Origin: a virus
Direction: 5' to 3' (one strand)
IMG/VR virus record: IMGVR_UViG_3300025687_000008
Span: 1-45,089 of that record
DNA: 45,089 bases
How positions within the stretch are numbered: the first letter of the stretch is position 1; each line of letters begins with the position of its first letter. This document shows positions 14,610 to 21,180 of the stretch, piece by piece. The position numbers and the translations under genes were made by a program. A model generated the notes under the pieces. It did not search any database and had not been told where the DNA came from. It was given only the letters and a program-made list of their open reading frames with translations.

Positions 14610-15440
14610 ATGCCTAATACACAAGACACACTTGCTGGATTAAGGCGTTGGAAGCTGGAACGTGATGACGAAAGCGACCCCGGCGGCCGGATCTACAGAG
14701 ACCAAACCGGGAACGTGTATCACAGTGTCACAAGAATCTTAAAAGAGACCAGTGACACTACCGGACTGGAACGCTGGACAGCACGCCTCGGGGAAGCTGA
14801 AGCTACATGTCAGCGTAATGTTGCAGCAAACAGAGGCAATATGACGCACAATCAAGCAGAGTATTTATTAAAAACTTCAATGCAATTAGCCCGTTCTACA
14901 GCAAACAAAAGAAACTCCATTCGCTGGGACGAACAAGGACTGGCGCGTATTCCTGTCCCGATCACACAATGGGCACTCAAAAGGGTACGCCCCAATGTTC
15001 CTCCAGTAGGATTCAGTGCAAAAGGTTACGCTCGATCACTATCTGACTGGATCGCTGAAAACGTAACCGAAGTATTTGCAAGTGAATTTTCCATTCATCA
15101 CCCAGCAAGATTTGCTGGAACAGCAGACGCCCTGCTCACCATAAAAGGTAAACAAGGCATCTATGTTTGCGACTGGAAAACTAGCGTGGGACGTAAAACC
15201 GACCGCGACGACAGGCTTCCCAGCGGACATACTTACATTGACCAGTGCGGAGCCTATTCACTGGGACTTAAGTATTTAACCGGCTTAAAACCAGCTGGAG
15301 CGGCAATCGTACTAGCCCGCCGCTGCGGTACACCTAACGTCCACTACATGGATGCAGCAGAGCTGGAACAAGCTGAGCAGTCATTCATGGAACGATGCCA
15401 CAGATATTTCGATGTCATTCAAGAGGCCATTCAAGCCTAA
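14610..15440 (+). CDS. PD-(D/E)XK exonuclease (RecB/Cas4-like)
   Basis: 276 residues from ATG 14610 (a TTG at 14568 would add 14). It shows RGNMTH near residue 75 (the RG-H motif of this family), E159, D173 in GTADALL and D188-x-K190 in VCDWKTS, followed by a Gln/Tyr segment (YIDQCGAYSLGL). This is the nuclease core of phage exonucleases that process double-strand ends for recombination and replication. A 5-bp hairpin (GAAGG 14590-14594 with CCTTC 14604-14608) overlaps the ribosome site and could limit translation. Base composition is more AT-rich than the neighbouring genes. Confidence 0.85.
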   Translation: MPNTQDTLAGLRRWKLERDDESDPGGRIYRDQTGNVYHSVTRILKETSDTTGLERWTARLGEAEATCQRNVAANRGNMTHNQAEYLLKTSMQLARSTANKRNSIRWDEQGLARIPVPITQWALKRVRPNVPPVGFSAKGYARSLSDWIAENVTEVFASEFSIHHPARFAGTADALLTIKGKQGIYVCDWKTSVGRKTDRDDRLPSGHTYIDQCGAYSLGLKYLTGLKPAGAAIVLARRCGTPNVHYMDAAELEQAEQSFMERCHRYFDVIQEAIQA

Positions 15441-15546
15441 AAATTCATTCATGTTTAACATTCGCCATTCATAAACACGCTGAATAAACGCCATTCATTA
15501 ACCAGACTGAGCACAAGGCCATTCACTAGCTGGATCGGCCATTCAT
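15425..15546. repeat. Five GCCATTCA direct repeats
   Basis: GCCATTCA occurs at 15426, 15464, 15490, 15518 and 15538, all in the same direction within 120 bases, with spacings of 38, 26, 28 and 20. ATTCATTCAT at 15443 is a partial sixth. The first copy lies in the 3' end of the exonuclease gene and the last ends over the start of the next small frame. They could be protein-binding sites, origin iterons or a recombination substrate. Confidence 0.7.
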
Positions 15547-15718
15547 GCTGTCTCAGCTGGGTCCAATGAGTCTCATCGCTACGGCACTGGTATTGGTTGG
15601 GGTTGGCCTGGCACTGCGGGCGCTGGTGCTGCTGGTGCCCGATAGGGAGCCGGGGGGTGAGACTCTACCCTCTCGGCTTCGGGTGATTAACGGTGGCAGA
15701 AAAGGCCCCCACCGCTAG
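15545..15718 (+). CDS. Possible small membrane protein (57 aa)
   Basis: Begins MLSQLGPMSLIATALVLVGV, with a hydrophobic helix at residues about 8-31 and a Pro/Arg-rich basic tail. There is no good ribosome site. Its start overlaps the last GCCATTCA repeat. The long hydrophobic run followed by basic residues argues that it is coding, but it remains tentative. Confidence 0.4.
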   Translation: MLSQLGPMSLIATALVLVGVGLALRALVLLVPDREPGGETLPSRLRVINGGRKGPHR

Positions 15719-15735
15719 GCAGGAGCCGAGGTTAA

Positions 15736-16182
15736 TCAGCTGGAACGCTTCCGGGAGGGTCGGGCCTTGCCGGCATCCTTACGCCTGGAACGCTTGGCAG
15801 GTTGTGCGGCGTTTTCCGTTTTCCCCAGCTGATCTTGTGGAATCTGTGGAAAACCTCCAGCCGCTAGCACTTCCTCAACGGTGAGCGTTTGAGTGCTGAC
15901 CTTGGCACGATCAAGCACTTCCTGGAACGCTGCAGCCTGTCGCAGCTGTTGCTGGCGCTGGTGGAGGTCCGGCAACGTTTCAAGGTGCCACCGGCTCGAA
16001 CCTATTTTTGAGGCTTCCGCACGGTTCTCGCTAAGCCAGGCCAGCACCTCATCCCCGCAGGGGTGGTGCTGAGCTAGCCATAGCTTGTCTGCCCACTCGA
16101 TTTGCAGCCGGCGCTTAGCCTCTCGTGCCTCATCCCTGGAACGCTTGCGTTCGCGCTGCGTTGCCCATTGTCCGCCTGTCAT
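15736..16182 (-). CDS. Basic hypothetical protein (148 aa)
   Basis: Starts in ATGA overlap with the previous minus-strand gene. The N-terminal 30 residues and the last 25 are very rich in Arg and Lys, with a helical middle. It could bind nucleic acid. Family not recognised. Confidence 0.6.
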   Translation of the reverse strand: MTGGQWATQRERKRSRDEAREAKRRLQIEWADKLWLAQHHPCGDEVLAWLSENRAEASKIGSSRWHLETLPDLHQRQQQLRQAAAFQEVLDRAKVSTQTLTVEEVLAAGGFPQIPQDQLGKTENAAQPAKRSRRKDAGKARPSRKRSS

Positions 16183-16451
16183 TCTTGCGGCTCCGCGTAG
16201 GCGGACTCGATGCGACGGCTGCAGCAGTCACACAAAAGCTCAGGATCCTCCCAATTCGCGTCGATCGCCACCAATCCCCAGCCGTCGCGGCCGGTAGTGG
16301 TTCCGATCGATTCGCGCTCAGTCTTGGCACAAGCTGCGCAGCAGGCGCCGCCATCGTGAAACACGCCGAATAGCGGATAGCCGCCAGGCCACGCGTAAGG
16401 GTTGGCGCTCAGCTGATCAGCGAGCCGGAGGCTGCGTGATTGTGTGGTCAT
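16179..16451 (-). CDS. Cys-rich conserved accessory protein (90 aa)
   Basis: Contains NPYAWPGGYPLFGVFHDGG, then CCAAC, then ESIGTTTGRDGWG, a WEDPELLCDCC segment and RIESAY. I recall proteins with the same blocks from plasmids, integrative elements and actinophages, always without known function. The four to five Cys are placed as a zinc knuckle. Has its own extended -10 promoter upstream and forms an operon with the basic 148-residue protein. Confidence 0.7.
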   Translation of the reverse strand: MTTQSRSLRLADQLSANPYAWPGGYPLFGVFHDGGACCAACAKTERESIGTTTGRDGWGLVAIDANWEDPELLCDCCSRRIESAYAEPQE

Positions 16452-16480
16452 GGTTCCCTATGGGTTGGGGATACCCTGCG

Positions 16481-16489
16481 ACAGTAGCA
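16481..16489 (-). promoter_or_regulatory. Extended -10 promoter (TGC TACTGT)
   Basis: Minus strand, 30 bases before the ATG of the Cys-rich gene. Same TGCTACnnT pattern as the + strand promoters at 18439 and 18687. Confidence 0.5.
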
Positions 16490-16555
16490 CGGGCCGCTAG
16501 TCTTGCCAGCTGGCTCTGATGTAGTATTGTGGTGAAGTTCAGTCGAAGCCCACCC

Positions 16556-17287
16556 ATGGCCGACCTCTACACACCCGAGAATCTGGAGCGCTGGAGCTCA
16601 GCGGATCCCGCGTTTGGCAGCACCGGCAACTACTGCGGTGCTGATCTGAGCGCCTTCTACATCGCACCTATCAGCAACGGCCGCGACACTAGCGACGCTC
16701 TCACCCTCTCCAACTGGCGCGTGATTAGTGCCGAGCTGGAGCGACTAGCGCAGCACGATGAGAGCGGCGCCCATAGCTTCGGCCATTGGGCCTGCGGTTG
16801 GTATGAACTATGGTTAATTCACGAGAGCGACGCCGCGGCGCTGCGGTGTGCTGATGAGTGGGCCGCCAGCTTGGCAGACTACTGCGTCGCTGATGAGTCG
16901 GATTGGAGCGAACTCGAATCCGAGCACGAAGCCGAAGCATGGGAGAATTGGGCCATGGCTGAATGGCGCGGCGTGGTTGAAAAGGCGCTGCAGGAGTTCG
17001 CGCCGGATGACGCCGACCGCTACTGGGCCGATGAGCAGCTGGAGCGAGTAAGCGATGATGCCATAGGAGAGCTCTGGCACACCGTCGCGGATCGCTTGCC
17101 CTGGTGCTGCCAGCACGAGAGCGACGGCCCGAGTTTCAACTTCCGCGACGCCGCTGAAGCGCTGACACGCTCAGACCTTGCGGACCTTACCGGATTGGCA
17201 CTGCTGCCAGCGGATCAGGAATGGCGCCGCGAATCTTACCCGTGGCCTGATGGTTCCGGCGATGCCCTGGCGCCGGCACTTGCCTAG
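16556..17287 (+). CDS. Very acidic conserved accessory protein (243 aa)
   Basis: Start MADLYTPENLERW at 16556, in the CCATGG context shared with nearby genes. I count about 50 Asp/Glu against 1 Lys and 13 Arg, a net charge near -36. FGHWACGWYELWLIH followed by an AADEW-ALADY segment resembles a family I recall from plasmids and actinobacterial elements, of unknown function. Such charge suggests a DNA mimic, for example an anti-restriction protein, but I see no ArdA or Ocr signature. TATTGT at 16525-16530 may be its -10. Confidence 0.7.
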   Translation: MADLYTPENLERWSSADPAFGSTGNYCGADLSAFYIAPISNGRDTSDALTLSNWRVISAELERLAQHDESGAHSFGHWACGWYELWLIHESDAAALRCADEWAASLADYCVADESDWSELESEHEAEAWENWAMAEWRGVVEKALQEFAPDDADRYWADEQLERVSDDAIGELWHTVADRLPWCCQHESDGPSFNFRDAAEALTRSDLADLTGLALLPADQEWRRESYPWPDGSGDALAPALA

Positions 17288-17340
17288 TGGCGCGTGCTGC
17301 TGTATTGTATTTCACGAGACCCCACCCTAAGGCTCAAACC

Positions 17341-17610
17341 ATGGCTCACACTTTCCATTGGACCGGAACCCACGTAGACGGCTCTCGGGCTTGTGCGGTG
17401 GTTCGCTACTCAGGCCCGACCGCTGGCGGCCGTGGCTCTCGCTGGTTTGCCAGCATCAAGCGAGACTCTGACACTACCTGGCGTGGTTCTGCCACTTTCC
17501 AGGAGGGACCCATAACTGCCGCACTTCGGGCTGCCACTAAGGCCGACCTGGAATGGCAGGCTCTCACCTGTCACAGCATTGATTCCGATACCTACGTTGT
17601 GGGGTTCTGA
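17341..17610 (+). CDS. Small hypothetical protein (89 aa)
   Basis: Starts MAHTFHWTGTHVDGSRACAV at an ACCATGG context. Beta-rich, with two Cys. TATTGT at 17303-17308 is a possible -10, 32 bases upstream. Family not recognised. Confidence 0.65.
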   Translation: MAHTFHWTGTHVDGSRACAVVRYSGPTAGGRGSRWFASIKRDSDTTWRGSATFQEGPITAALRAATKADLEWQALTCHSIDSDTYVVGF

Positions 17611-17613
17611 GCG

Positions 17614-17862
17614 ATGCTTAAGACTCTCACCGTTTGGGATGTAGAGCTGACCGATACCTTCGGCGGCGAAGCCAATTACAGCTGGGTGCGGCGTGATCAG
17701 CTGGCACTGCCACAGGATGCCAGCCGCCGCCAGATCGTAACGGCTGCCAAGGCTGCGTTAGGTCTGACCGGCTGCCGGTGCCGGACGTTTGAGCACGGCG
17801 AAGGGTTTGAGCTTCGCCCGGTCGGATCGTGCACCGTTGCTTTTGTCTTGCCGTCTTACTGA
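17614..17862 (+). CDS. Small conserved accessory protein (82 aa)
   Basis: Contains VELTDTFGGEANYSWVRRDQ, a block I recall from mobile-element proteins of unknown function (TFGGEANYxWV). Three bases after the previous stop, so the two are probably co-transcribed. Followed by two hairpins, one a strong terminator. Confidence 0.7.
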   Translation: MLKTLTVWDVELTDTFGGEANYSWVRRDQLALPQDASRRQIVTAAKAALGLTGCRCRTFEHGEGFELRPVGSCTVAFVLPSY

Positions 17863-17909
17863 GCGGCCTTCGCTTCGCTCAGTCCGCACCGCTTCGGCGG
17901 TGCTTTTTT
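17858..17909 (+). terminator. Double-hairpin intrinsic terminator
   Basis: The first hairpin is ACTGAGCG (17858-17865) against CGCTCAGT (17876-17883). The second is GCACCGC-TTCG-GCGGTGC (17886-17903), followed directly by six T. The second is a textbook intrinsic terminator with a stable UUCG loop. It closes the acidic-protein operon. Confidence 0.9.
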
Positions 17910-17930
17910 ATTGTGCCGCAGTGGTGGCGC

Positions 17931-17940
17931 TAGTATTGAA
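17931..17940 (+). promoter_or_regulatory. Possible -10 of the terminase operon
   Basis: GCGC followed by TAGTATTGAA, 24-33 bases before the small terminase ATG and just after a terminator, so a promoter is needed here. TAGTAT or TATTGA could serve as the -10; no clear -35. Confidence 0.35.
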
Positions 17941-17963
17941 TCAAACGGCCGCAGAATCTAACA

Positions 17964-18422
17964 ATGTCGGACAATCCGGAAGCTAACAACGAAGCACCGG
18001 AGATTGCGCCGGAAGCTGTAACAAATAAGCCCCGACCCTACGGCAAGCGGAACCCTAATGCCGTGATTGAAGAGCGCCGGAAGCGACTTTATAAGCGGCA
18101 GTTGACTGGTTTGCCGGTGCGTCAGCTTGTGCTGGATCATGCTGATCGTGAAGGTATCGGCGAAGTTACAGCTTGGAGAGATTGGGATGAGGTCAAAAGG
18201 TGGAATGAGGAGGATTGGAGCAAGGATCGCGAGAGTATAGTTTCACGTTTGCAGGCTATGCGCATGCGCGCAATCGACGCCGCGATCCGGAAGGGCCAGA
18301 TCGGCAGCGCTCAGCTGCTGATGCGAGACCTCGGTGCAGTGGTTGGCGAAGTCGCACCGGAAGCCCAGGCTGCAGCAGCGCCGACCCTACAGATCACCGT
18401 GGAGGATCGGCGCCAGGTCTAG
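17964..18422 (+). CDS. terS: Terminase small subunit
   Basis: 152 residues. N-terminal disordered Glu/Pro/Asn-rich 30 residues; a helix-turn-helix region (KRQLTGLPVRQLVLDHADRE ... GEVTAWRDWDEVKR); then a long oligomerisation helix (SIVSRLQAMRMRAIDAAIRK). Length, layout and place two small genes before the large terminase support the call. It should recognise the packaging site and load the large subunit. Confidence 0.7.
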   Translation: MSDNPEANNEAPEIAPEAVTNKPRPYGKRNPNAVIEERRKRLYKRQLTGLPVRQLVLDHADREGIGEVTAWRDWDEVKRWNEEDWSKDRESIVSRLQAMRMRAIDAAIRKGQIGSAQLLMRDLGAVVGEVAPEAQAAAAPTLQITVEDRRQV

Positions 18423-18438
18423 GCAGCCGGCGATCCTG

Positions 18439-18471
18439 TGCTACAATACGGGGAAGCTCACCACGCTTCCC
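18439..18471 (+). promoter_or_regulatory. Extended -10 promoter and start-site hairpin
   Basis: TGC TACAAT (18439-18447) is the best extended -10 in the window. It is followed at once by a perfect 7-bp inverted repeat, GGGAAGC (18451-18457) and GCTTCCC (18465-18471), over the likely start site and ending 3 bases before the ATG at 18475. This could be an operator or a translation-limiting hairpin. Confidence 0.6.
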
Positions 18472-18474
18472 ACC

Positions 18475-18633
18475 ATGCTCGCCTTCCTACTTCGCCCCCC
18501 TGTGTTCCTGGCTTTTGTAGCCGCCACGCTTGCGTGGGGATTCTCAACACCGAGAACTGACACGCTGCTAGATCGATGTGAGTCTGCCGGCCGATCGGCT
18601 GCCGAATGCCGGCTGGTTGTACTCGGCAGATAA
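18475..18633 (+). CDS. Small membrane or exported protein (52 aa)
   Basis: Begins MLAFLLRPPVFLAFVAATLA, a hydrophobic N-terminal helix (residues about 2-23), then a short polar domain with two Cys (35 and 45). It could be a type II membrane protein or carry a signal peptide. Own promoter. Family not recognised. Confidence 0.6.
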   Translation: MLAFLLRPPVFLAFVAATLAWGFSTPRTDTLLDRCESAGRSAAECRLVVLGR

Positions 18634-18664
18634 GCTCTGCTGATGTTACAGAGTATTACAGTAT

Positions 18665-18681
18665 GGCCCGCCTAGCGGGCC
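18665..18681 (+). terminator. Hairpin, possible weak terminator
   Basis: GGCCCGC-CTA-GCGGGCC, a perfect 7-bp stem with a 3-base loop, but followed by TGCTGTGC rather than a T tract. It lies between the 52-residue gene and the next promoter. Confidence 0.4.
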
Positions 18682-18686
18682 TGCTG

Positions 18687-18695
18687 TGCTACACT
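18687..18695 (+). promoter_or_regulatory. Extended -10 promoter (TGC TACACT)
   Basis: Sits 23 bases before the ATG at 18719 and nearly repeats the promoter at 18439 (TGTGCTACAAT against TGTGCTACACT). Confidence 0.55.
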
Positions 18696-18718
18696 ACGAG
18701 AGTACAACACGCCACACC

Positions 18719-18910
18719 ATGGCCACCATCACCACCGCCGCCGCAATCCTGCTGGCGCTGATCCTTCTACCGCTGCTAGTCCTGCTGTGGGCTAGCGAGT
18801 CACGGCAACAACGCGCGCGCCGTTGGCGTCGCAACGGCATGACACAGCAGGCGATCGCCGATCGCCTCGGCTGCTCGCGCACCACGGTCCGACGGCTGCT
18901 CGCGAGCTAG
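18719..18910 (+). CDS. Membrane-anchored helix-turn-helix protein (63 aa)
   Basis: Residues about 4-25 form a strongly hydrophobic helix (ITTAAAILLALILLPLLVLL). A basic linker (SRQQRARRWRRNG) leads into a resolvase/Hin-type helix-turn-helix (MTQQAIADRLGCSRTTVRRL) that ends the protein. A DNA-binding domain joined directly to a membrane helix in so short a protein is rare. It could tether phage or host DNA to the membrane or act as a membrane-bound regulator. ATG in an ACCATGG context, own promoter. Confidence 0.65.
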   Translation: MATITTAAAILLALILLPLLVLLWASESRQQRARRWRRNGMTQQAIADRLGCSRTTVRRLLAS

Positions 18911-19063
18911 TACAACTGCACTAGGGGGTAGGGTTCGGCGCTGCCCAACGCGGGACGCCACCCAGGGAACCTACTGACATACCCTCAATTTCTTCTTCTG
19001 TACTACACCGGGGCAGGGGTTCGATTCCTGTAATACCCTAGAAAGTACCCACCTACATCAAAA
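18911..19063. other. Leader region of the large terminase, with a tRNA 3'-end-like patch
   Basis: 153 bases without a gene. GGGGTTCGATTCC followed by TGTAATACCCTA (19016-19040) looks like a tRNA T loop and 3' acceptor strand, and TAGGGT at about 18929-18934 could pair with ACCCTA. The distance (about 110 bases) and missing D and anticodon arms argue against a tRNA gene. It could be a relic or a packaging or attachment-like site. Confidence 0.35.
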
Positions 19064-20314
19064 ATGCCCGACGCTGCTGGAGCACTCACCCTTCGCTACG
19101 CGCAAGGCGAAGTTTTCTCCAGCCGAAAACGCTTCAGAGTATTGGTAGCCGGCCGCCGATTCGGCAAAAGTTACCTGTCATGTATCGAGTTATTGCGTGG
19201 GGCGATCGAAAGGCCGGGCGAAACTTTTTTCTATGCCGCCCCCACCTACCGGATGGCGAAAGATATCGCCTGGAAGGTAATGAAACGCCTTGTCCCAAAG
19301 GCTTGGATCAAGGCAAAAAACGAAACCGACCTCAAGATCGAGCTAGTAAACGGCTCGACGATCGAGTTAAAGGGCACTGAAAACGCAATGGCGTTGCGCG
19401 GCCGCAGTTTGGCTGGCGTGGTGCTGGACGAAGCCGCATTTATGGACGTGGAGGTCTGGTTCGAGGTGATCCGCCCCGCCCTCGCCGACAAACAAGGCTG
19501 GGCATTATTCATCTCCACCCCGGATGGCACCGCCAGCTGGTTCTACGACCTCTGGTGCTATTGCGAGGAAGGTGACAAGGACTGGCAACGGTGGCAATTC
19601 ACCACAATCGACGGCGATAACGTCCCACCGGAAGAAATTGAGGCTGCCCGCGCCCAACTCGACCCCCGCACCTTCCGCCAAGAATTCGAAGCCAGCTTCG
19701 AAAACCTCAGCGGCCTCGTCGCCATCAGCTTCTCGGACGAAAACATCGACAAAACGGTCCAAGACCTTGCCGTACTACCCCTGCTGATTGGGGTGGACTT
19801 CAACGTGGACCCAATGAGCGCGGTCTGCGCAGTCAAAAAAGGCGACGTGCTCTGGGTCTTCGACGAAATCATCATGACCGGCGGCGCCACCACCTGGGAT
19901 TTATGCGAAGAAATCCAGTCCCGCTACGGCGTGGAGCGCCGGATTATTGCTTGCCCGGACCCAACAGGTGGTGCCCGCAAAACCAGCGGCGTCGGCGCCA
20001 CCGACCACAACATCCTCCGCAAAAGCGGCTTCACAGTTTCCAGCCCCCGAAATCCGTGGAAAATCCGCGACAAGATCACCTGCGTCAACACAGCACTGCT
20101 CGACGCATCTGGAACCCGCCGTCTCTTTATCAACCCAAAATGCAAGGAGTTGATCAAATCCTTACGCACTCTTACCTATGCCCCAGGAACCGGCCTCCCC
20201 AATAAGAATCTCGGCGTCGATCATGCTTTCGATGCTCTTGGCTACCTGTGCCTACAAACTTTCAACCTTGCCAAGCCCGAGAGCCTCGGTAAAACGTCCT
20301 ATCGTGTGTGGTAA
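19064..20314 (+). CDS. terL: Terminase large subunit
   Basis: 416 residues. The ATPase half has Walker A GRRFGKS (30-36), Walker B VVLDEAA (119-125) with catalytic Glu123, and the coupling motif ISTPDG (150-155). The RNase H-like nuclease half has D245 (GVDFNVDP), D299 (ACPDPTG) and D386/D390 (GVDHAFDALGYL). It powers DNA packaging and cuts the concatemer. All catalytic residues are present. No clear ribosome site precedes the ATG. Confidence 0.96.
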   Translation: MPDAAGALTLRYAQGEVFSSRKRFRVLVAGRRFGKSYLSCIELLRGAIERPGETFFYAAPTYRMAKDIAWKVMKRLVPKAWIKAKNETDLKIELVNGSTIELKGTENAMALRGRSLAGVVLDEAAFMDVEVWFEVIRPALADKQGWALFISTPDGTASWFYDLWCYCEEGDKDWQRWQFTTIDGDNVPPEEIEAARAQLDPRTFRQEFEASFENLSGLVAISFSDENIDKTVQDLAVLPLLIGVDFNVDPMSAVCAVKKGDVLWVFDEIIMTGGATTWDLCEEIQSRYGVERRIIACPDPTGGARKTSGVGATDHNILRKSGFTVSSPRNPWKIRDKITCVNTALLDASGTRRLFINPKCKELIKSLRTLTYAPGTGLPNKNLGVDHAFDALGYLCLQTFNLAKPESLGKTSYRVW

Positions 20315-20328
20315 GCAGCTGGAATCCT

Positions 20329-20454
20329 ATGCCCGGACACTACAGCGACAAGGACAAACCTAAAAAAGGCAAGAAAAAGGTAGAAAAAGTAATGTCCGAA
20401 TATAAATCTGGCGCACTTAAGTCCAGCTCGGGCAAGAAAAAGAGGAAAAAATAA
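20329..20454 (+). CDS. Tiny Lys-rich protein (41 aa)
   Basis: Starts MPGHYSDKDKPKKGKKKVEK and ends SGKKKRKK; about 16 of 41 residues are Lys. It follows terL by 14 bases and overlaps the next gene by one base (TAATG). I recall tiny Lys-rich proteins with HYSD and SG-L-SSSGKK blocks near head genes of marine phages. Possibly binds DNA in the head; function unknown. Confidence 0.65.
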   Translation: MPGHYSDKDKPKKGKKKVEKVMSEYKSGALKSSSGKKKRKK

Positions 20455-20609
20455 TGGCAAAACGCGGCCTGTACAGCAACATCCAGGCAAAACGCAAGCG
20501 CATTGCCGCCGGAAGTGGCGAAAAAATGCGCAAACCCGGCACTAAGGGTGCCCCAACCGCCGCTGCCTTCAAAGCAGCCGCCAAAACCGTCAAAAAACGG
20601 AGGAAATAA
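20454..20609 (+). CDS. Tiny basic conserved cyanophage protein (51 aa)
   Basis: Begins MAKRGLYSNIQAKRKRIAAG and continues SGEKMRKPGTKGAPTAAAF. I recall near-identical proteins from marine cyanophages and pelagiphages, usually among structural genes. Basic, no membrane segment. TAATG overlaps at both ends tie it to its neighbours. Function not known. Confidence 0.75.
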   Translation: MAKRGLYSNIQAKRKRIAAGSGEKMRKPGTKGAPTAAAFKAAAKTVKKRRK

Positions 20610-20950
20610 TGGCCTTAACTATCGCCCACGGCACCAACTTAGTGGAGTACCACGAGTCCACTCCACTCACAGCTGTAGACGACTCGATGGAAGTCCACGC
20701 CGACAGCAGCGAATTCACTTTCGCCGCAACAGTTACCGGCGGCGCCAACTTCACCCTGGCCTTCGAGACCAACTTCAACGGCGGTAATACCTGGTACGAA
20801 CTCGATACCAGCAAAACTATTAACTCAAACGGTTCCTACATTTACTTCTATACCGGAAAACCCTCTAACCGCATCCGTATGCGTGTCGCTTCCATCAGCT
20901 CTGGCACACCTAGCATTGTTCCACACATCGGGGTTGCTTATCACGGCTAA
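20609..20950 (+). CDS. Probable virion-associated protein (113 aa)
   Basis: Beta-rich sequence with Ser/Thr/Asn-rich strands (TFAATVTGGANFTLAFETNF) and an NRIRMRVASIS strand, compatible with a jelly-roll or Ig-like decoration domain. Lies between terminase and portal, with one-base overlaps on both sides. No family recognised. Confidence 0.6.
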   Translation: MALTIAHGTNLVEYHESTPLTAVDDSMEVHADSSEFTFAATVTGGANFTLAFETNFNGGNTWYELDTSKTINSNGSYIYFYTGKPSNRIRMRVASISSGTPSIVPHIGVAYHG

Positions 20951-21147
20951 TGGCAATCCAAACGGTCAACGGAGGCTGTGTTCACATCGAAATTGACGCT
21001 GAAGACGGCCTTACCCACGCCACTTTTGTTTTCAAATCACCCCAAAACCCGGCGATTCTGGGTGGGTTTGTTGCAATGCTTGCTCAAGGCATTGAAGTTT
21101 TAGTTCCCATCGCAGATCCCGACGACGAGGAAGAAGACGATGATTAA
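20950..21147 (+). CDS. Small acidic-tailed protein (65 aa)
   Basis: Coupled to the previous gene by TAATG. A short alpha/beta domain ends in an acidic tail (DPDDEEEDDD). Family not recognised; head assembly role possible from position. Confidence 0.6.
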   Translation: MAIQTVNGGCVHIEIDAEDGLTHATFVFKSPQNPAILGGFVAMLAQGIEVLVPIADPDDEEEDDD

Positions 21148-21180
21148 GTGCCAAAATAGGTACAAAGTAGGAGCCTAGCC

